The notes beneath the pieces were generated by a model, which worked only from the letters and a program-made list of their open reading frames with translations, did not search any database and had not been told where the DNA came from. Below are positions 54,565 to 64,000 of a DNA stretch of 64,000 nt, in pieces (position 1 is the first letter of the stretch; each line of letters starts with the position of its first letter). This DNA comes from Erwinia mallotivora (lineage in GTDB: Bacteria > Pseudomonadota > Gammaproteobacteria > Enterobacterales > Enterobacteriaceae): contig NZ_JFHN01000051.1 of assembly GCF_000590885.1 (NCBI RefSeq), forward strand, positions 17,322 to 81,321, given 5' to 3'. The translations under genes were made by a program, and so were the position numbers.

Positions 54565-57204
54565 TTACTCCTGCTCATCGCCTTCCGCTGCATCGTCGTC
54601 GCTGTCGACTTCCGGGGCGATATCATCGTCCCCTTCCGCCACGCTGCCGTCGATCGCATCCAGCTCTTCTTCCGCGACCGGCTCGGCCACACGTTGCAGG
54701 CCCACGACATTTTCATCTTCAGCGGTGCGGATCAGGATAACGCCCTGAGTGTTACGCCCCACCACGCTCACTTCAGAAACGCGCGTGCGCACCAGCGTTC
54801 CGGCGTCGGTGATCATCATGATCTGATCGCTGTCGACAACCTGAACTGCCCCTATCACAGGTCCGTTACGCTCGGTCACTTTGATCGAGATAACCCCCTG
54901 TGTGGCGCGGGACTTGGTAGGATATTCACTGTTATCGGTACGCTTACCGTAACCGTTCTGCGTCACGGTAAGGATGGCGCCCTCATCACGAGGCACGATC
55001 AGTGATACCACCCGGTCGCCTTCCGCCAGTTTGATACCCCGGACGCCCGATGCGGTGCGTCCCATGGCGCGAACAGCCTCCTCAGAGAAGCGCACCACTT
55101 TACCGGCGGCAGAGAACAACATGGCTTCGTCTTTACCATTGGTCAGCGCCACACCAATCAGTTCATCGTCATCACGCAGATTCACCGCAATAATACCGGC
55201 GCTACGCGGACGGCTGAACTCCTGCAACGCGGTTTTCTTCACCGTACCGCTGGCCGTCGCCATGAAGATATTCCAGCCTTCGGCATATTCCCGCACCGGA
55301 AGGATCGCGGTGATACGCTCGTTAGCTTCCAGCGGCAACAGGTTGACGATAGGTCGGCCACGGGCTCCGCGACTTGCTTCCGGCAGCTGGTACACCTTCA
55401 TCCAGTAGAGGCGGCCACGACTGGAGAAGCACAGAATGGTGTCATGGGTATTGGCAACCAGCAGGCGATCAATGAAGTCTTCTTCTTTAATACGTGCAGC
55501 CGATTTGCCTTTTCCACCGCGACGCTGGGCTTCATAATCCGTCAGTGGCTGATACTTGACATAGCCCTGATGAGACAGGGTAACCACCACGTCTTCCTGG
55601 TTGATCAAATCTTCGATATTGATATCAGCGCTGTTGGCGGTGATTTCAGTGCGACGCTTATCACCGAACTGATCGCGGATCAGCTCCAGTTCTTCGCGGA
55701 TAACCTCCATCAGGCGCTCGGCGCTTTCGAGGATATGGATAAGCTCAGCAATCTGCTCCAGCAGCTCTTTATACTCATCCAGCAGTTTTTCATGTTCCAG
55801 CCCGGTGAGTTTTTGCAGGCGCAGATCCAGAATGGCCTGTGCCTGTTGCTCTGTCAGCCAGTACTGCCCTTCACGGATACCAAACTGGTCTTCAAGCCAC
55901 TCCGGCCGAGCCGCGTTATCTCCGGCACGCTCCAGCATGGCGGACACGTTGCCTAAATCCCAGGCCTGTGCAATCAGCCCCGCTTTTGCTTCGGCGGGCG
56001 TTGGCGCACGGCGAATCAGTTCAATAATCGGGTCGATGTTCGCCAGGGCTATCGCCAGCGCTTCAAGGATATGCGCACGGTCGCGGGCTTTACGCAGTTC
56101 AAAAATAGTGCGGCGGGTAACCACTTCACGGCGGTGACGAACAAAGGCTTCCAGAATCTCCTTCAGCGACATAATTTTTGGCTGTCCCTGATGCAGGGCC
56201 ACCATATTAATGCCGAAAGAGGTCTGTAACTGCGTCAGCGAATAGAGATTATTCAGCACCACTTCGCCAACCGCATCGCGTTTGATCTCAACGACGATAC
56301 GCATACCATCTTTATCTGATTCGTCACGCAGCGCGCTGATCCCTTCAAGGCGCTTCTCTTTTACCAGCTCGGCCATTTTCTCTATCAGGCGGGCTTTGTT
56401 CACCTGGTAGGGAATTTCGTGAATGACGATGGTTTCGCGGCCGGTTTTGGCATCAACTTCCACCTCGCCTCGCGCGCGAATGTAGATTTTGCCGCGACCC
56501 GTGCGGTAAGCCTCTTCAATACCACGGCGACCATTGATAATCGCAGCGGTAGGGAAATCCGGGCCCGGGATATGTTCCATCAGGGCTTCAAGGCTGATGT
56601 TCTCATCATCGATATACGCGAGACAGCCGTTGATAACTTCGGTCAGGTTATGTGGAGGAATGTTGGTCGCCATCCCAACGGCAATCCCTGAGGCACCATT
56701 AACCAGCAGGTTAGGGATTTTGGTCGGCATCACATCCGGGATTTGCTCGGTGCCGTCGTAGTTAGGCACATAGTCGACGGTTTCTTTTTCGAGGTCCGCC
56801 AGCAATTCGTGAGCAATTTTCGCCATGCGCACTTCGGTGTAACGCATTGCAGCGGCGGAGTCACCGTCAACGGAACCGAAGTTTCCCTGGCCATCCACCA
56901 GCATATAACGCAGTGAAAACGGCTGCGCCATACGAACAATGGTGTCATACACCGCAGTATCGCCATGCGGATGGTATTTACCGATAACGTCACCCACCAC
57001 ACGGGCAGACTTTTTATAAGGTTTATTCCAGTCATTGCCCAGCACGTTCATGGCATAGAGGACACGACGGTGTACTGGTTTCAGGCCATCGCGAACATCA
57101 GGCAATGCGCGGCCAACGATGACCGACATGGCATAATCGAGGTAGGAATTTTTCAACTCTTCTTCGATATTGACCGGTGTGATTTCTCTTGCCAGGTCAC
57201 TCAT
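54565..57204 (-). CDS. gyrA: DNA gyrase subunit A
   Basis: An 879-residue type IIA topoisomerase subunit, which breaks and rejoins DNA. The catalytic Tyr is in [13 protein letters not shown] (Tyr122). The quinolone-resistance region reads [13 protein letters not shown], so residue 83 is Thr and 87 is Asp. The GyrA box QRRGGKG stands before the C-terminal beta-pinwheel. The C-terminus is a long acidic tail (rich in Asp and Glu), as in E. coli. It is divergent from ubiG with a 191-bp gap that should hold both promoters. Confidence 0.97.
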   Translation of the reverse strand: MSDLAREITPVNIEEELKNSYLDYAMSVIVGRALPDVRDGLKPVHRRVLYAMNVLGNDWNKPYKKSARVVGDVIGKYHPHGDTAVYDTIVRMAQPFSLRYMLVDGQGNFGSVDGDSAAAMRYTEVRMAKIAHELLADLEKETVDYVPNYDGTEQIPDVMPTKIPNLLVNGASGIAVGMATNIPPHNLTEVINGCLAYIDDENISLEALMEHIPGPDFPTAAIINGRRGIEEAYRTGRGKIYIRARGEVEVDAKTGRETIVIHEIPYQVNKARLIEKMAELVKEKRLEGISALRDESDKDGMRIVVEIKRDAVGEVVLNNLYSLTQLQTSFGINMVALHQGQPKIMSLKEILEAFVRHRREVVTRRTIFELRKARDRAHILEALAIALANIDPIIELIRRAPTPAEAKAGLIAQAWDLGNVSAMLERAGDNAARPEWLEDQFGIREGQYWLTEQQAQAILDLRLQKLTGLEHEKLLDEYKELLEQIAELIHILESAERLMEVIREELELIRDQFGDKRRTEITANSADINIEDLINQEDVVVTLSHQGYVKYQPLTDYEAQRRGGKGKSAARIKEEDFIDRLLVANTHDTILCFSSRGRLYWMKVYQLPEASRGARGRPIVNLLPLEANERITAILPVREYAEGWNIFMATASGTVKKTALQEFSRPRSAGIIAVNLRDDDELIGVALTNGKDEAMLFSAAGKVVRFSEEAVRAMGRTASGVRGIKLAEGDRVVSLIVPRDEGAILTVTQNGYGKRTDNSEYPTKSRATQGVISIKVTERNGPVIGAVQVVDSDQIMMITDAGTLVRTRVSEVSVVGRNTQGVILIRTAEDENVVGLQRVAEPVAEEELDAIDGSVAEGDDDIAPEVDSDDDAAEGDEQE

Positions 57205-57395
57205 TAAGGCGCTTTCCTTCTAAAATATACCCGGATTCAAAGGTGCGAAAGTATATCACCTTTAGGCCAGGTGGTGAATGGAAAGCGTCGTTTTGCGCGC
57301 TTTAATCGCGCCTGAATGGATTGAAAATGGCGCACTGCCCCGCAGAGGGTGGAAAGATGTATACTTCCGGCAAACTTTCCACGGAGTAAGAGTGA

Positions 57396-58124
57396 ATGAA
57401 AGCAGAACAAAACGGCAGGGCTGTGAATGTCGATGATCAGGAGATTGCTAAATTTGAAGCCGTCGCCTCACGCTGGTGGGATCTGGAAGGCGAATTCAAA
57501 CCTTTACATCGCATTAATCCGTTACGCCTGGGTTATATCGCTGAACGCAGCAACGGCCTGTTTGGCAAAAAAGTGCTGGATGTCGGCTGCGGCGGCGGCA
57601 TCCTTGCCGAGAGTATGGCGCGTGAAGGGGCACAGGTCACCGGGCTGGACATGGGCGCAGAGCCGTTACAGATAGCCCGACTGCATGCGCTGGAAAGCGG
57701 CGTTAAAGTCGATTACCTGCAACAGACGGTAGAAGAACACGCAGAGCAATTTCCCGCACAGTATGATGTGGTCACCTGCATGGAGATGCTGGAGCATGTC
57801 CCGGACCCCCGTTCGGTCGTTCATGCCTGCGCTCGCCTGGTTAAGCCCGGAGGTGAAGTGTTTTTCTCCACCCTTAACCGCAACAGCAAAGCCTGGCTTT
57901 TGGCCATTGTGGGTGCGGAATATCTGCTGCGCATGGTGCCACGCGGCACCCACGACATTAAGAAATTTATCCGTCCTGGCGAACTGCTCAACTGGCTTGA
58001 CGATACCCCGCTGCGCGAGCGCCATATTACCGGTCTGCACTACAACCCGTTAACCAACAAATTTAAACTGGCACCCGGCGTGGACGTTAACTATATGCTT
58101 CACACCCATTGCCCGGCTGAATAA
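57396..58124 (+). CDS. ubiG: UbiG, ubiquinone biosynthesis O-methyltransferase
   Basis: A 242-residue SAM-dependent methyltransferase that carries out both O-methylations of ubiquinone synthesis. Motif I is VLDVGCGGG (about 60), motif [19 protein letters not shown] (about 122) and motif [15 protein letters not shown] (about 147). The region [14 protein letters not shown] is typical and helps membrane contact in UbiG. The ATG follows GGAG by seven bases. The gene order gyrA-ubiG-nrdA follows E. coli (with yfaL absent). Confidence 0.96.
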   Translation: MKAEQNGRAVNVDDQEIAKFEAVASRWWDLEGEFKPLHRINPLRLGYIAERSNGLFGKKVLDVGCGGGILAESMAREGAQVTGLDMGAEPLQIARLHALESGVKVDYLQQTVEEHAEQFPAQYDVVTCMEMLEHVPDPRSVVHACARLVKPGGEVFFSTLNRNSKAWLLAIVGAEYLLRMVPRGTHDIKKFIRPGELLNWLDDTPLRERHITGLHYNPLTNKFKLAPGVDVNYMLHTHCPAE

Positions 58125-58622
58125 GGCCCCGGCCCGGAGAGCAAAGATTCGCATTCGGGCCACGCAAAACCGCCCCTGACAGCGACCCGCTGCGGCAGCT
58201 GAACCCGATACCGGATTCAGCTGCCAGCTTAAGACACCCTGCTTCAGTACCAGAGAATGACACGGAGCACCTGAAGAGAAAAAATACTACGCAGGTCTGC
58301 CGGGCGGTATTGCTGCAAAAAAATTCACCTCCAGTCAGAACTGAACAAGAATGCTGCGGGCGTCAGAGTTTCTAAAAAATTTCTTAAGCGGTTGACTTAC
58401 TGCATCGCCTTGAGAAACGCGGACTTAGGAAAAAAGCCAGCTGTCGAACAGTAAAACCTTGTGAAAATCAAGCCTTGTTAAGCAGTGATTAATTACTAGA
58501 ATACTCACCATATTGTTACCCATTCTCCATTTGCCCCCTATATATAGTGTTTATCCACAATGTTACTCACATGTGTATAACCGGGGGATACTTTTGACTT
58601 CACGGACAGGATAAAACGCGCA
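58125..58622 (+). promoter_or_regulatory. nrdA control region with DnaA boxes and NrdR-like box
   Basis: A 498-bp gene-free gap. Near nrdA it holds the perfect DnaA box TTATCCACA (58551-58559), an inverted near-match TGTGTATAA (58572-58580) and, overlapping the first, CCCCTATATATAGTGT (58535-58550), which fits the NrdR box consensus on its right half. E. coli nrdAB is controlled by DnaA, NrdR and others from the same place. The left 350 bp shows nothing I can assign. Confidence 0.75.
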
Positions 58623-60908
58623 ATGAATCAAAGCCTGCTTGTCACAAAACGCGATGGCCGCACTGAACGCATCAATCTGGACAAAATCCACCGTGTGCTT
58701 GACTGGGCTGCTGAAGGCCTGCAAAACGTTTCCGTTTCACAGGTCGAACTGCGTTCACATATCCAGTTCTATGAAGGGATCAGAACCTCTGATATCCACG
58801 AAACCATTATTAAATCCGCCGCCGATTTGATCTCACGTGAAGCGCCGGACTACCAGTACATGGCTGCCCGCCTGGCTATTTTCCACCTGCGCAAAAAAGC
58901 TTACGGTCAGTTCGAGCCACCAAAGCTGTATGACCAGGTAAAACGGATGGTTGATCTGGGAAAATACGACCGCCATCTGCTTCAGGATTACAGCGTGGAA
59001 GAGTTTGAACAGATGGACGGCTTCATCGACCACTGGCGCGATATGAACTTTTCCTATGCGGCAGTGAAGCAGATGGAAGGGAAATATTTGGTGCAGAACC
59101 GCGTCAGCGGCGAAATCTATGAAAGCGCCCAGTTCCTTTACATGCTGGTCGCGGCCTGCCTGTTTTCCGACTACCCACGTGAAACCCGGTTGGATTTCGT
59201 CAGGCGCTTCTATGACGCGGTCTCCACCTTTAAGATTTCGCTGCCGACGCCAATCATGTCCGGGGTGCGCACCCCCACCCGCCAGTTCAGCTCCTGCGTA
59301 TTAATCGAATGTGGCGACAGTCTGGATTCCATCAACGCCACCTCCAGTGCCATTGTTAAGTATGTTTCTCAGCGGGCGGGCATCGGTATCAACGCCGGAC
59401 GCATTCGTGCACTGGGTAGCCCAATCCGTGGCGGTGAAGCGTTCCATACCGGCTGTATTCCTTTTTATAAGCACTTCCAGACTGCGGTGAAGTCCTGCTC
59501 GCAGGGCGGTGTCCGTGGCGGCGCGGCAACGCTGTTCTACCCGATGTGGCATCTGGAAGTTGAAAGTCTGCTGGTACTGAAAAATAACCGGGGTGTGGAA
59601 GGAAACCGCGTTCGTCACATGGACTACGGCGTGCAGATCAACAAGCTGATGTACACCCGCCTGCTGAAAGGCGGTGATATCACCCTGTTCAGCCCGTCGG
59701 ACGTCCCCGGCCTGTACGATGCTTTTTTTGCCGATCAGGATGAATTTGAGCGCCTGTATACCAAATACGAACAGGATGACAGCATCCGTAAGCAGCGTGT
59801 GAAGGCGGTTGATCTGTTTTCACTGATGATGCAGGAGCGTGCTTCAACGGGTCGTATCTACATTCAGAACGTCGATCACTGCAACACTCACAGCCCGTTC
59901 GATCCCTCAATTGCGCCAGTACGCCAGTCTAACCTCTGTCTGGAAATCGCCCTGCCGACCAAACCCCTGACCGACGTTAACGACGAGAATGGCGAGATCG
60001 CCCTTTGTACCCTGTCGGCTTTCAATCTGGGTGCCATTGACAGCCTTGACGATCTTGAAGAGCTGGCGATCCTTGCCGTTCGTGCGCTGGACGCCCTGCT
60101 CGACTACCAGGATTACCCTATCCCGGCGGCAAAACGCGGGGCGATGGGACGCCGTACCCTCGGCATCGGCGTAATCAACTTTGCCTGCTACCTGGCAAAA
60201 CACGGCGTTCGCTATTCTGACGGCAGCGCCAATAATCTGACGCACCGTACCTTTGAAGCTATCCAGTATTACCTGCTGAAAGCCTCAAACGAGCTGGCAA
60301 AAGAGCAGGGTGCCTGCCCGTGGTTTAACGAAACCACCTATTCACAGGGCATTCTGCCCATCGATACCTACAAAAAAGATCTGGACACCATCAGCAACGA
60401 GCCGCTGCACCTCGACTGGGAAACGCTGCGTGAACAGATCAAAACCCACGGCCTGCGTAACTCCACGCTGTCAGCACTGATGCCATCAGAGACTTCCTCG
60501 CAGATTTCGAATGCCACCAACGGCATTGAACCCCCGCGTGGTCACATCAGCATCAAAGCGTCAAAGGATGGCATTTTGCGCCAGGTGGTGCCGGAGTATG
60601 AGCGTCTGAAAGACAGTTACGAACTGCTGTGGGAAATGCCAAATAACGATGGCTATCTGCAACTGGTCGGGCTGATGCAGAAATTTATTGACCAGGCGAT
60701 CTCCTCTAACACCAACTACGACCCGACACGCTTCGCCAACGGTCGCGTGCCGATGAAGCAGTTGCTGAAAGATTTGCTGACCGCCTACAAATTTGGCGTG
60801 AAGACCCTGTACTACCAGAACACCCGTGATGGTGCAGAAGATGCGCAGGACGATCTGGCGCCATCGATTCAGGATGACGGCTGCGAAAGCGGTGCCTGCA
60901 AAATTTAA
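58623..60908 (+). CDS. nrdA: Ribonucleotide reductase class Ia, large subunit
   Basis: A 761-residue alpha subunit, the same length as in E. coli, that reduces ribonucleoside diphosphates. The ATP-cone domain is at residues 1-90 (LLVTKRDGRTERINLDKI). Active-site residues are visible: Cys225 in FSSCVLIECG, NLCLE (Cys439, Glu441), CTLSAFNLG (Cys462) and the C-terminal redox pair in DGCESGACKI (Cys754, Cys759). It is the first gene of nrdA-nrdB-yfaE. Confidence 0.98.
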   Translation: MNQSLLVTKRDGRTERINLDKIHRVLDWAAEGLQNVSVSQVELRSHIQFYEGIRTSDIHETIIKSAADLISREAPDYQYMAARLAIFHLRKKAYGQFEPPKLYDQVKRMVDLGKYDRHLLQDYSVEEFEQMDGFIDHWRDMNFSYAAVKQMEGKYLVQNRVSGEIYESAQFLYMLVAACLFSDYPRETRLDFVRRFYDAVSTFKISLPTPIMSGVRTPTRQFSSCVLIECGDSLDSINATSSAIVKYVSQRAGIGINAGRIRALGSPIRGGEAFHTGCIPFYKHFQTAVKSCSQGGVRGGAATLFYPMWHLEVESLLVLKNNRGVEGNRVRHMDYGVQINKLMYTRLLKGGDITLFSPSDVPGLYDAFFADQDEFERLYTKYEQDDSIRKQRVKAVDLFSLMMQERASTGRIYIQNVDHCNTHSPFDPSIAPVRQSNLCLEIALPTKPLTDVNDENGEIALCTLSAFNLGAIDSLDDLEELAILAVRALDALLDYQDYPIPAAKRGAMGRRTLGIGVINFACYLAKHGVRYSDGSANNLTHRTFEAIQYYLLKASNELAKEQGACPWFNETTYSQGILPIDTYKKDLDTISNEPLHLDWETLREQIKTHGLRNSTLSALMPSETSSQISNATNGIEPPRGHISIKASKDGILRQVVPEYERLKDSYELLWEMPNNDGYLQLVGLMQKFIDQAISSNTNYDPTRFANGRVPMKQLLKDLLTAYKFGVKTLYYQNTRDGAEDAQDDLAPSIQDDGCESGACKI

Positions 60909-60916
60909 GTTAAGAT

Positions 60917-60936
60917 GGGGCGCGTTAATGCGCCCC
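60917..60936 (+). other. Stem-loop between nrdA and nrdB
   Basis: GGGGCGC / GCGCCCC with a GTTAAT loop lies in the 68-bp spacer. It has no T run, so it is more likely an mRNA stabiliser or processing site than a terminator. Confidence 0.65.
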
Positions 60937-60976
60937 CTTCCCTGTTCCCGTTAAGGGTCTTACCGGATTACTGTTT

Positions 60977-62107
60977 ATGGCTTACACAACCTTCTCGCAG
61001 AATAAAAACAACCAGCTCGACGAACCTATGTTCTTTGGTCAGCCGGTTAACGTTGCCCGTTATGACCAGCAGAAATATGACATTTTTGAAAAGCTGATTG
61101 AAAAGCAGCTCTCATTCTTCTGGCGTCCGGAAGAGGTGGACGTCTCCCGCGATCGTATCGACTACCAGGGGCTGCCGGACCATGAGAAACACATTTTCAT
61201 CAGCAACCTGAAGTATCAGACCCTGCTCGATTCCATCCAGGGTCGCAGCCCGAATGTGGCCCTGCTGCCGCTGATTTCTATCCCGGAACTGGAAACCTGG
61301 GTGGAAACCTGGGCATTTTCCGAAACCATCCACTCGCGCTCTTACACGCATATCATCCGCAATATCGTCAATGACCCGGCGATTGTGTTTGACGATATCG
61401 TCACCAATGAGCAGATCCTCTCCCGCGCGAAGGATATCTCCGGCTACTACGACGATCTGATCGAAATGACCAACTACTGGCATCTGCTGGGCGAAGGCAG
61501 TCATCAGGTCAACGGCAAAACGGTCACGGTTAATCTGCGGGCGCTGAAAAAACAGCTGTACATCTGCCTGATGAGCGTCAACGCGCTGGAGGCGATCCGC
61601 TTCTACGTCAGCTTTGCCTGCTCATTTGCCTTCGCTGAGCGTGAGCTGATGGAAGGTAATGCGAAGATCATTCGCCTGATTGCCCGTGATGAAGCACTGC
61701 ATCTGACCGGTACTCAGCATATGCTGAACCTGCTGCGCAGCGGTGAAGACGACCCGGAAATGGCAGAGATCGCCAGAGAGTGTCGGCAGGAATGCTACGA
61801 CCTGTTCGTGCTGGCAGCACAACAGGAGAAAGAGTGGGCGGAATATCTGTTCCGTGACGGCTCAATGATTGGTCTGAACAAAGATATTCTGTGGCAGTAC
61901 ATTGAGTACATCACCAATATCCGCATGCAGGCCGTGGGTCTGGATCTGCCATTCCAGACCCGTTCGAATCCTATTCCGTGGATCAACTCGTGGCTGGTAT
62001 CGGACAACGTACAGGTTGCTCCCCAGGAAGTGGAAGTCAGCTCCTACCTGGTCGGTCAGATCGACTCAGAAGTGGGTGAAAACGACTTTGACGACTTCCA
62101 GCTGTAA
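60977..62107 (+). CDS. nrdB: Ribonucleotide reductase class Ia, small subunit
   Basis: A 376-residue beta subunit holding the di-iron tyrosyl radical cofactor. Iron ligands are in [15 protein letters not shown] (Glu and His, with the radical Tyr in SYTH, about 123), FAERELMEG and [11 protein letters not shown]. The C-terminal tail that docks in NrdA ends in FDDFQL. The ATG lies 68 bp after nrdA. yfaE starts one base after its stop, so the three genes are coupled. Confidence 0.98.
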   Translation: MAYTTFSQNKNNQLDEPMFFGQPVNVARYDQQKYDIFEKLIEKQLSFFWRPEEVDVSRDRIDYQGLPDHEKHIFISNLKYQTLLDSIQGRSPNVALLPLISIPELETWVETWAFSETIHSRSYTHIIRNIVNDPAIVFDDIVTNEQILSRAKDISGYYDDLIEMTNYWHLLGEGSHQVNGKTVTVNLRALKKQLYICLMSVNALEAIRFYVSFACSFAFAERELMEGNAKIIRLIARDEALHLTGTQHMLNLLRSGEDDPEMAEIARECRQECYDLFVLAAQQEKEWAEYLFRDGSMIGLNKDILWQYIEYITNIRMQAVGLDLPFQTRSNPIPWINSWLVSDNVQVAPQEVEVSSYLVGQIDSEVGENDFDDFQL

Positions 62108-62108
62108 G

Positions 62109-62369
62109 ATGGCTGGCGCAATCATTACGCTGCGTACCTCTGGTACGCAGCTCCACTGTGGCGATGAGCACTCTTCACTGCTTGATGCGCTGGAGTCCCA
62201 CCGTATTCCGGTGGAATATCAGTGTCGGGAAGGCTACTGCGGTTCATGCCGCACCCGGCTGTTAAAAGGCGAAGTCTGTTACGCCTCACGGCCACTGGCG
62301 TTTATTCAGGCGGGGGAAATTCTGCCATGTTGTTGTACAGCAAAAGGGGATATTGAAATAGAGATGTAA
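62109..62369 (+). CDS. yfaE: YfaE, [2Fe-2S] ferredoxin for NrdB cofactor maintenance
   Basis: The start at 62109, one base past the nrdB stop, gives 86 residues (MAGAIITLRTSGTQLHC). The plant-type ferredoxin cluster motif is visible: YQCREGYCGSCRTRLL (three Cys, about 39-47) and the fourth Cys in ILPCCCTAKGD (about 75). YfaE feeds electrons to NrdB for repair of the di-iron-tyrosyl cofactor. The position behind nrdB is conserved in enteric bacteria. Confidence 0.95.
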   Translation: MAGAIITLRTSGTQLHCGDEHSSLLDALESHRIPVEYQCREGYCGSCRTRLLKGEVCYASRPLAFIQAGEILPCCCTAKGDIEIEM

Positions 62370-62497
62370 GTAAAGCGTCCTGTGCCGATGGAGCGGGCCT
62401 GGCAACAGGGTTTAAAATGTCTGTCGCCCCCGCAAAAACCTCAGCTTCCGCCTGAAAAAACCAGCCTGATGCAACGCACTCAGACCGGCCTGTCTGT

Positions 62498-63688
62498 TTA
62501 GCCGTGCAGGGTTTCCACCACCTCAATCCAGCCATGTCCACGGCAGATCGCCTGACCATTCAGCCAGCGGCGCAACATGTTCAACGCAATCATCGCCACC
62601 ACCTCCTGACGCGATTTCAGATCGTGGCGACTGAGGTTAGCCTTTACCCTCATCGCGTGGCAGCCTTGCGGCGTGACTAACGCCAGTCCCACGGTGTCCT
62701 GCTGCAACCCCCCGACCACCAGCGCCAGGCTGGCGCTCGCCGACAACTGCCGGGCACGTATGGCTAAAGAAGACAGGGTTTCGTTATCTGCTGGCAGAAC
62801 CTGACCGGCAGCCAGCGGTGCCTCTGCCGAAGCCAGCTGCCACTGTAACAACCCGGCGGTGAACTGCTCACTGACAGCAAGGCTCTCCCCCTGCTCACGC
62901 AGGCGGCGTGAAATCTGCGCCGGGAGCGTCTCCCGCCCTTCAAAGATCACGCTGTCTCCGGCAATTTCGCGAACCTGTTGCCAGAACTGCTCCATTTCTT
63001 TCAGCTTCGTTACCGGTCCGTTCAGCTTCAGCTCGATAATCGGCATCGAGGCGCGGTATCCCATCACCACACCTTGTGGCAGCGCCAGCGCTTCAATCTC
63101 CGAGGCCAGATCGCTCTCTCCACGACCAAAGGTGGTCAGACGCAGACAAACCGGGGGTTCAGGGAGTGAAAAGCGGGCCTGTAAACGCGGAAGGATCTGT
63201 TGTTCAACCATTACTTTGTATTCGGAAGGCACGCCCGGCGTGAAGAAAATCCAGCAGCGGTTCAGCTGCATAGCAAAACCGCAGGCCGTACCGACCGGGT
63301 TATCCAGCATTTCCGCACCGGCGGGAATGTCAGCCTGCTTACGATTGCTGTCGGCCATCCTGCGGCCACGCGAGGCAAAAAACGCCGTCATCTTTTCCAG
63401 CCAGACTTCATTACGCACCAGCTCCACGCCTGCGGCCTTTGCCGCGGCCAGCGCGCTGAGATCGTCACTGGTCGGCCCCAGCCCCCCGTTGACAATCAGT
63501 ATATCGGCCACTTTACTGCGTTCGGTCAGCACGGTGACCAGCTCATCAAGATTATCGCCCACCGTCTGGCGGCTGGTCATCGGCAGACCGTTTTGCAGCA
63601 GTATCTCCGCCAGCCAGGCGGCATTGGTATCGACGATTTGCCCGTGCAACACTTCATCACCGGTCGCCAGCATTTCCACTCTGATCAT
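62498..63688 (-). CDS. yfaY: YfaY, CinA-like protein
   Basis: The start at 63688 (MIRVEMLATGDEVL) has GGAGAG four bases upstream and gives 396 residues; E. coli YfaY has 400. The N-terminal molybdopterin-binding-like domain has GDEVLHGQIVDTNAAWLAE (about 10-28), VNGGLGPTSDDLS (about 65-77) and FTPGVPSEYKVM (about 150). The C-terminal CinA domain is degenerate: SEQFTAGLLQWQLAS stands where active NMN deamidases read a TAESCTGG-type sequence, as in E. coli YfaY, which lacks deamidase activity. Confidence 0.9.
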   Translation of the reverse strand: MIRVEMLATGDEVLHGQIVDTNAAWLAEILLQNGLPMTSRQTVGDNLDELVTVLTERSKVADILIVNGGLGPTSDDLSALAAAKAAGVELVRNEVWLEKMTAFFASRGRRMADSNRKQADIPAGAEMLDNPVGTACGFAMQLNRCWIFFTPGVPSEYKVMVEQQILPRLQARFSLPEPPVCLRLTTFGRGESDLASEIEALALPQGVVMGYRASMPIIELKLNGPVTKLKEMEQFWQQVREIAGDSVIFEGRETLPAQISRRLREQGESLAVSEQFTAGLLQWQLASAEAPLAAGQVLPADNETLSSLAIRARQLSASASLALVVGGLQQDTVGLALVTPQGCHAMRVKANLSRHDLKSRQEVVAMIALNMLRRWLNGQAICRGHGWIEVVETLHG

Positions 63689-64000
63689 TTTTCTCTCCGG
63701 ACAGGTCAGCATGGCTTAACTGTATGAAGGCATCTGCATAAATACAATGTGAATATGCGGGGATTTCACGGTGATAAGGCTGAACGAATTTTTTACATCA
63801 GCATTCACAGCAAATTCTTACCCGCTGCGACAAAACGGAGACTCATCCTGCCAGGTGCGGGCAATGACGGAGACTGGCCGGTCAGTCCTGCCCTGTTTAC
63901 TGCTCTGCCACCCATGCGGTAAGCCACCGCCGGGAGATCTTGATGCCGCCGTGATCGGGCAGTGGCAATGAATACCATCTGACCGGCCGCTGAAAACCCG
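63689..64000. other. Right edge, no supported gene (312 bp)
   Basis: The stretch upstream of yfaY contains its promoter. A 66-codon frame at 63771-63971 has no ribosome binding site or family likeness and is not counted. Confidence 0.4.

Noticed and set aside
55444..55956. Long antisense frames inside gyrA (also 52208-52759 in rcsC, 62859-63719 in yfaY, 45712-46419 in ompC)
   Set aside because: Antisense shadows of strongly identified genes with high coding bias; no family likeness.
63771..63971. 66-codon frame at the right edge
   Set aside because: No start signal and unlike any family; lies in the yfaY upstream region.
1..64000. CRISPR array or insertion sequence
   Set aside because: No regularly spaced repeats and no DDE transposase gene were seen.

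Overview
The window looks like the chromosome of a gamma-proteobacterium of the order Enterobacterales, probably Erwiniaceae or a close relative. The backbone proteins read like, but are not identical to, those of Escherichia coli, and their order follows the E. coli 47-50 min region: yeiR-lpxT-mepS-yejABEF-yejG-bcr-rsuA-radD-rplY-yejK-yejL-yejM-tRNA-Pro, then yojI-alkB-apbE-ompC-micF-rcsDB-rcsC-gyrA-ubiG-nrdAB-yfaE-yfaY. The genus is an inference; no rRNA or species marker is present.

The left backbone (1-16.7 kb) encodes envelope work (LpxT, MepS, the YejABEF peptide importer, the PbgA/YejM lipopolysaccharide regulator), translation and ribosome factors (RsuA, L25), the RadD helicase and the nucleoid protein YejK. 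It ends in a tRNA-Pro(GGG) gene.

From the 3' end of that tRNA (14-bp direct repeat, 16696-16709) to a second copy at 36709-36722 lies a roughly 20-kb island. It has a P4-type integrase at the tRNA end, a relaxase with an accessory mobilization protein but no conjugation pore, so it is best described as an integrative and mobilizable element. Its cargo mixes likely anti-phage genes (an Mrr-like nuclease with a zinc ribbon, a SIR2-like protein, a DUF4062 protein) with offensive genes (an orphan Hcp1-type type VI secretion protein divergent from a DUF4225 protein with a glycine-rich hydrophobic hairpin). It also holds a tightly overlapping four-gene module of three different tyrosine recombinases plus a small coiled-coil protein, which resembles the Tn554, RIT and Gamma-Mobile-Trio arrangements and may be a second element nested in the first. 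Several small proteins and one frameshifted DUF3223/DeCL-like gene complete it.

Just beyond the right attachment site is a second, unrelated type VI cassette: another hcp, a Tlde1-like L,D-transpeptidase-family effector and its periplasmic Tldi1-like immunity protein, followed by a decayed, multiply frameshifted gene. Accessory genes follow (a family 25 glycosyltransferase, an EntD-like phosphopantetheinyl transferase, small membrane ORFs).

The right backbone (41.7-64 kb) carries yojI, alkB and apbE (with ada, which separates them in E. coli, missing), an OmpC-type porin with a recognisable micF antisense RNA upstream, the full Rcs phosphorelay (rcsD-rcsB convergent with rcsC), gyrA (Thr at position 83), ubiG, the class Ia ribonucleotide reductase operon with its ferredoxin yfaE behind a DnaA-box/NrdR-like control region, and the CinA-like yfaY. 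All family assignments are from reading the translated sequences; no database search was run.
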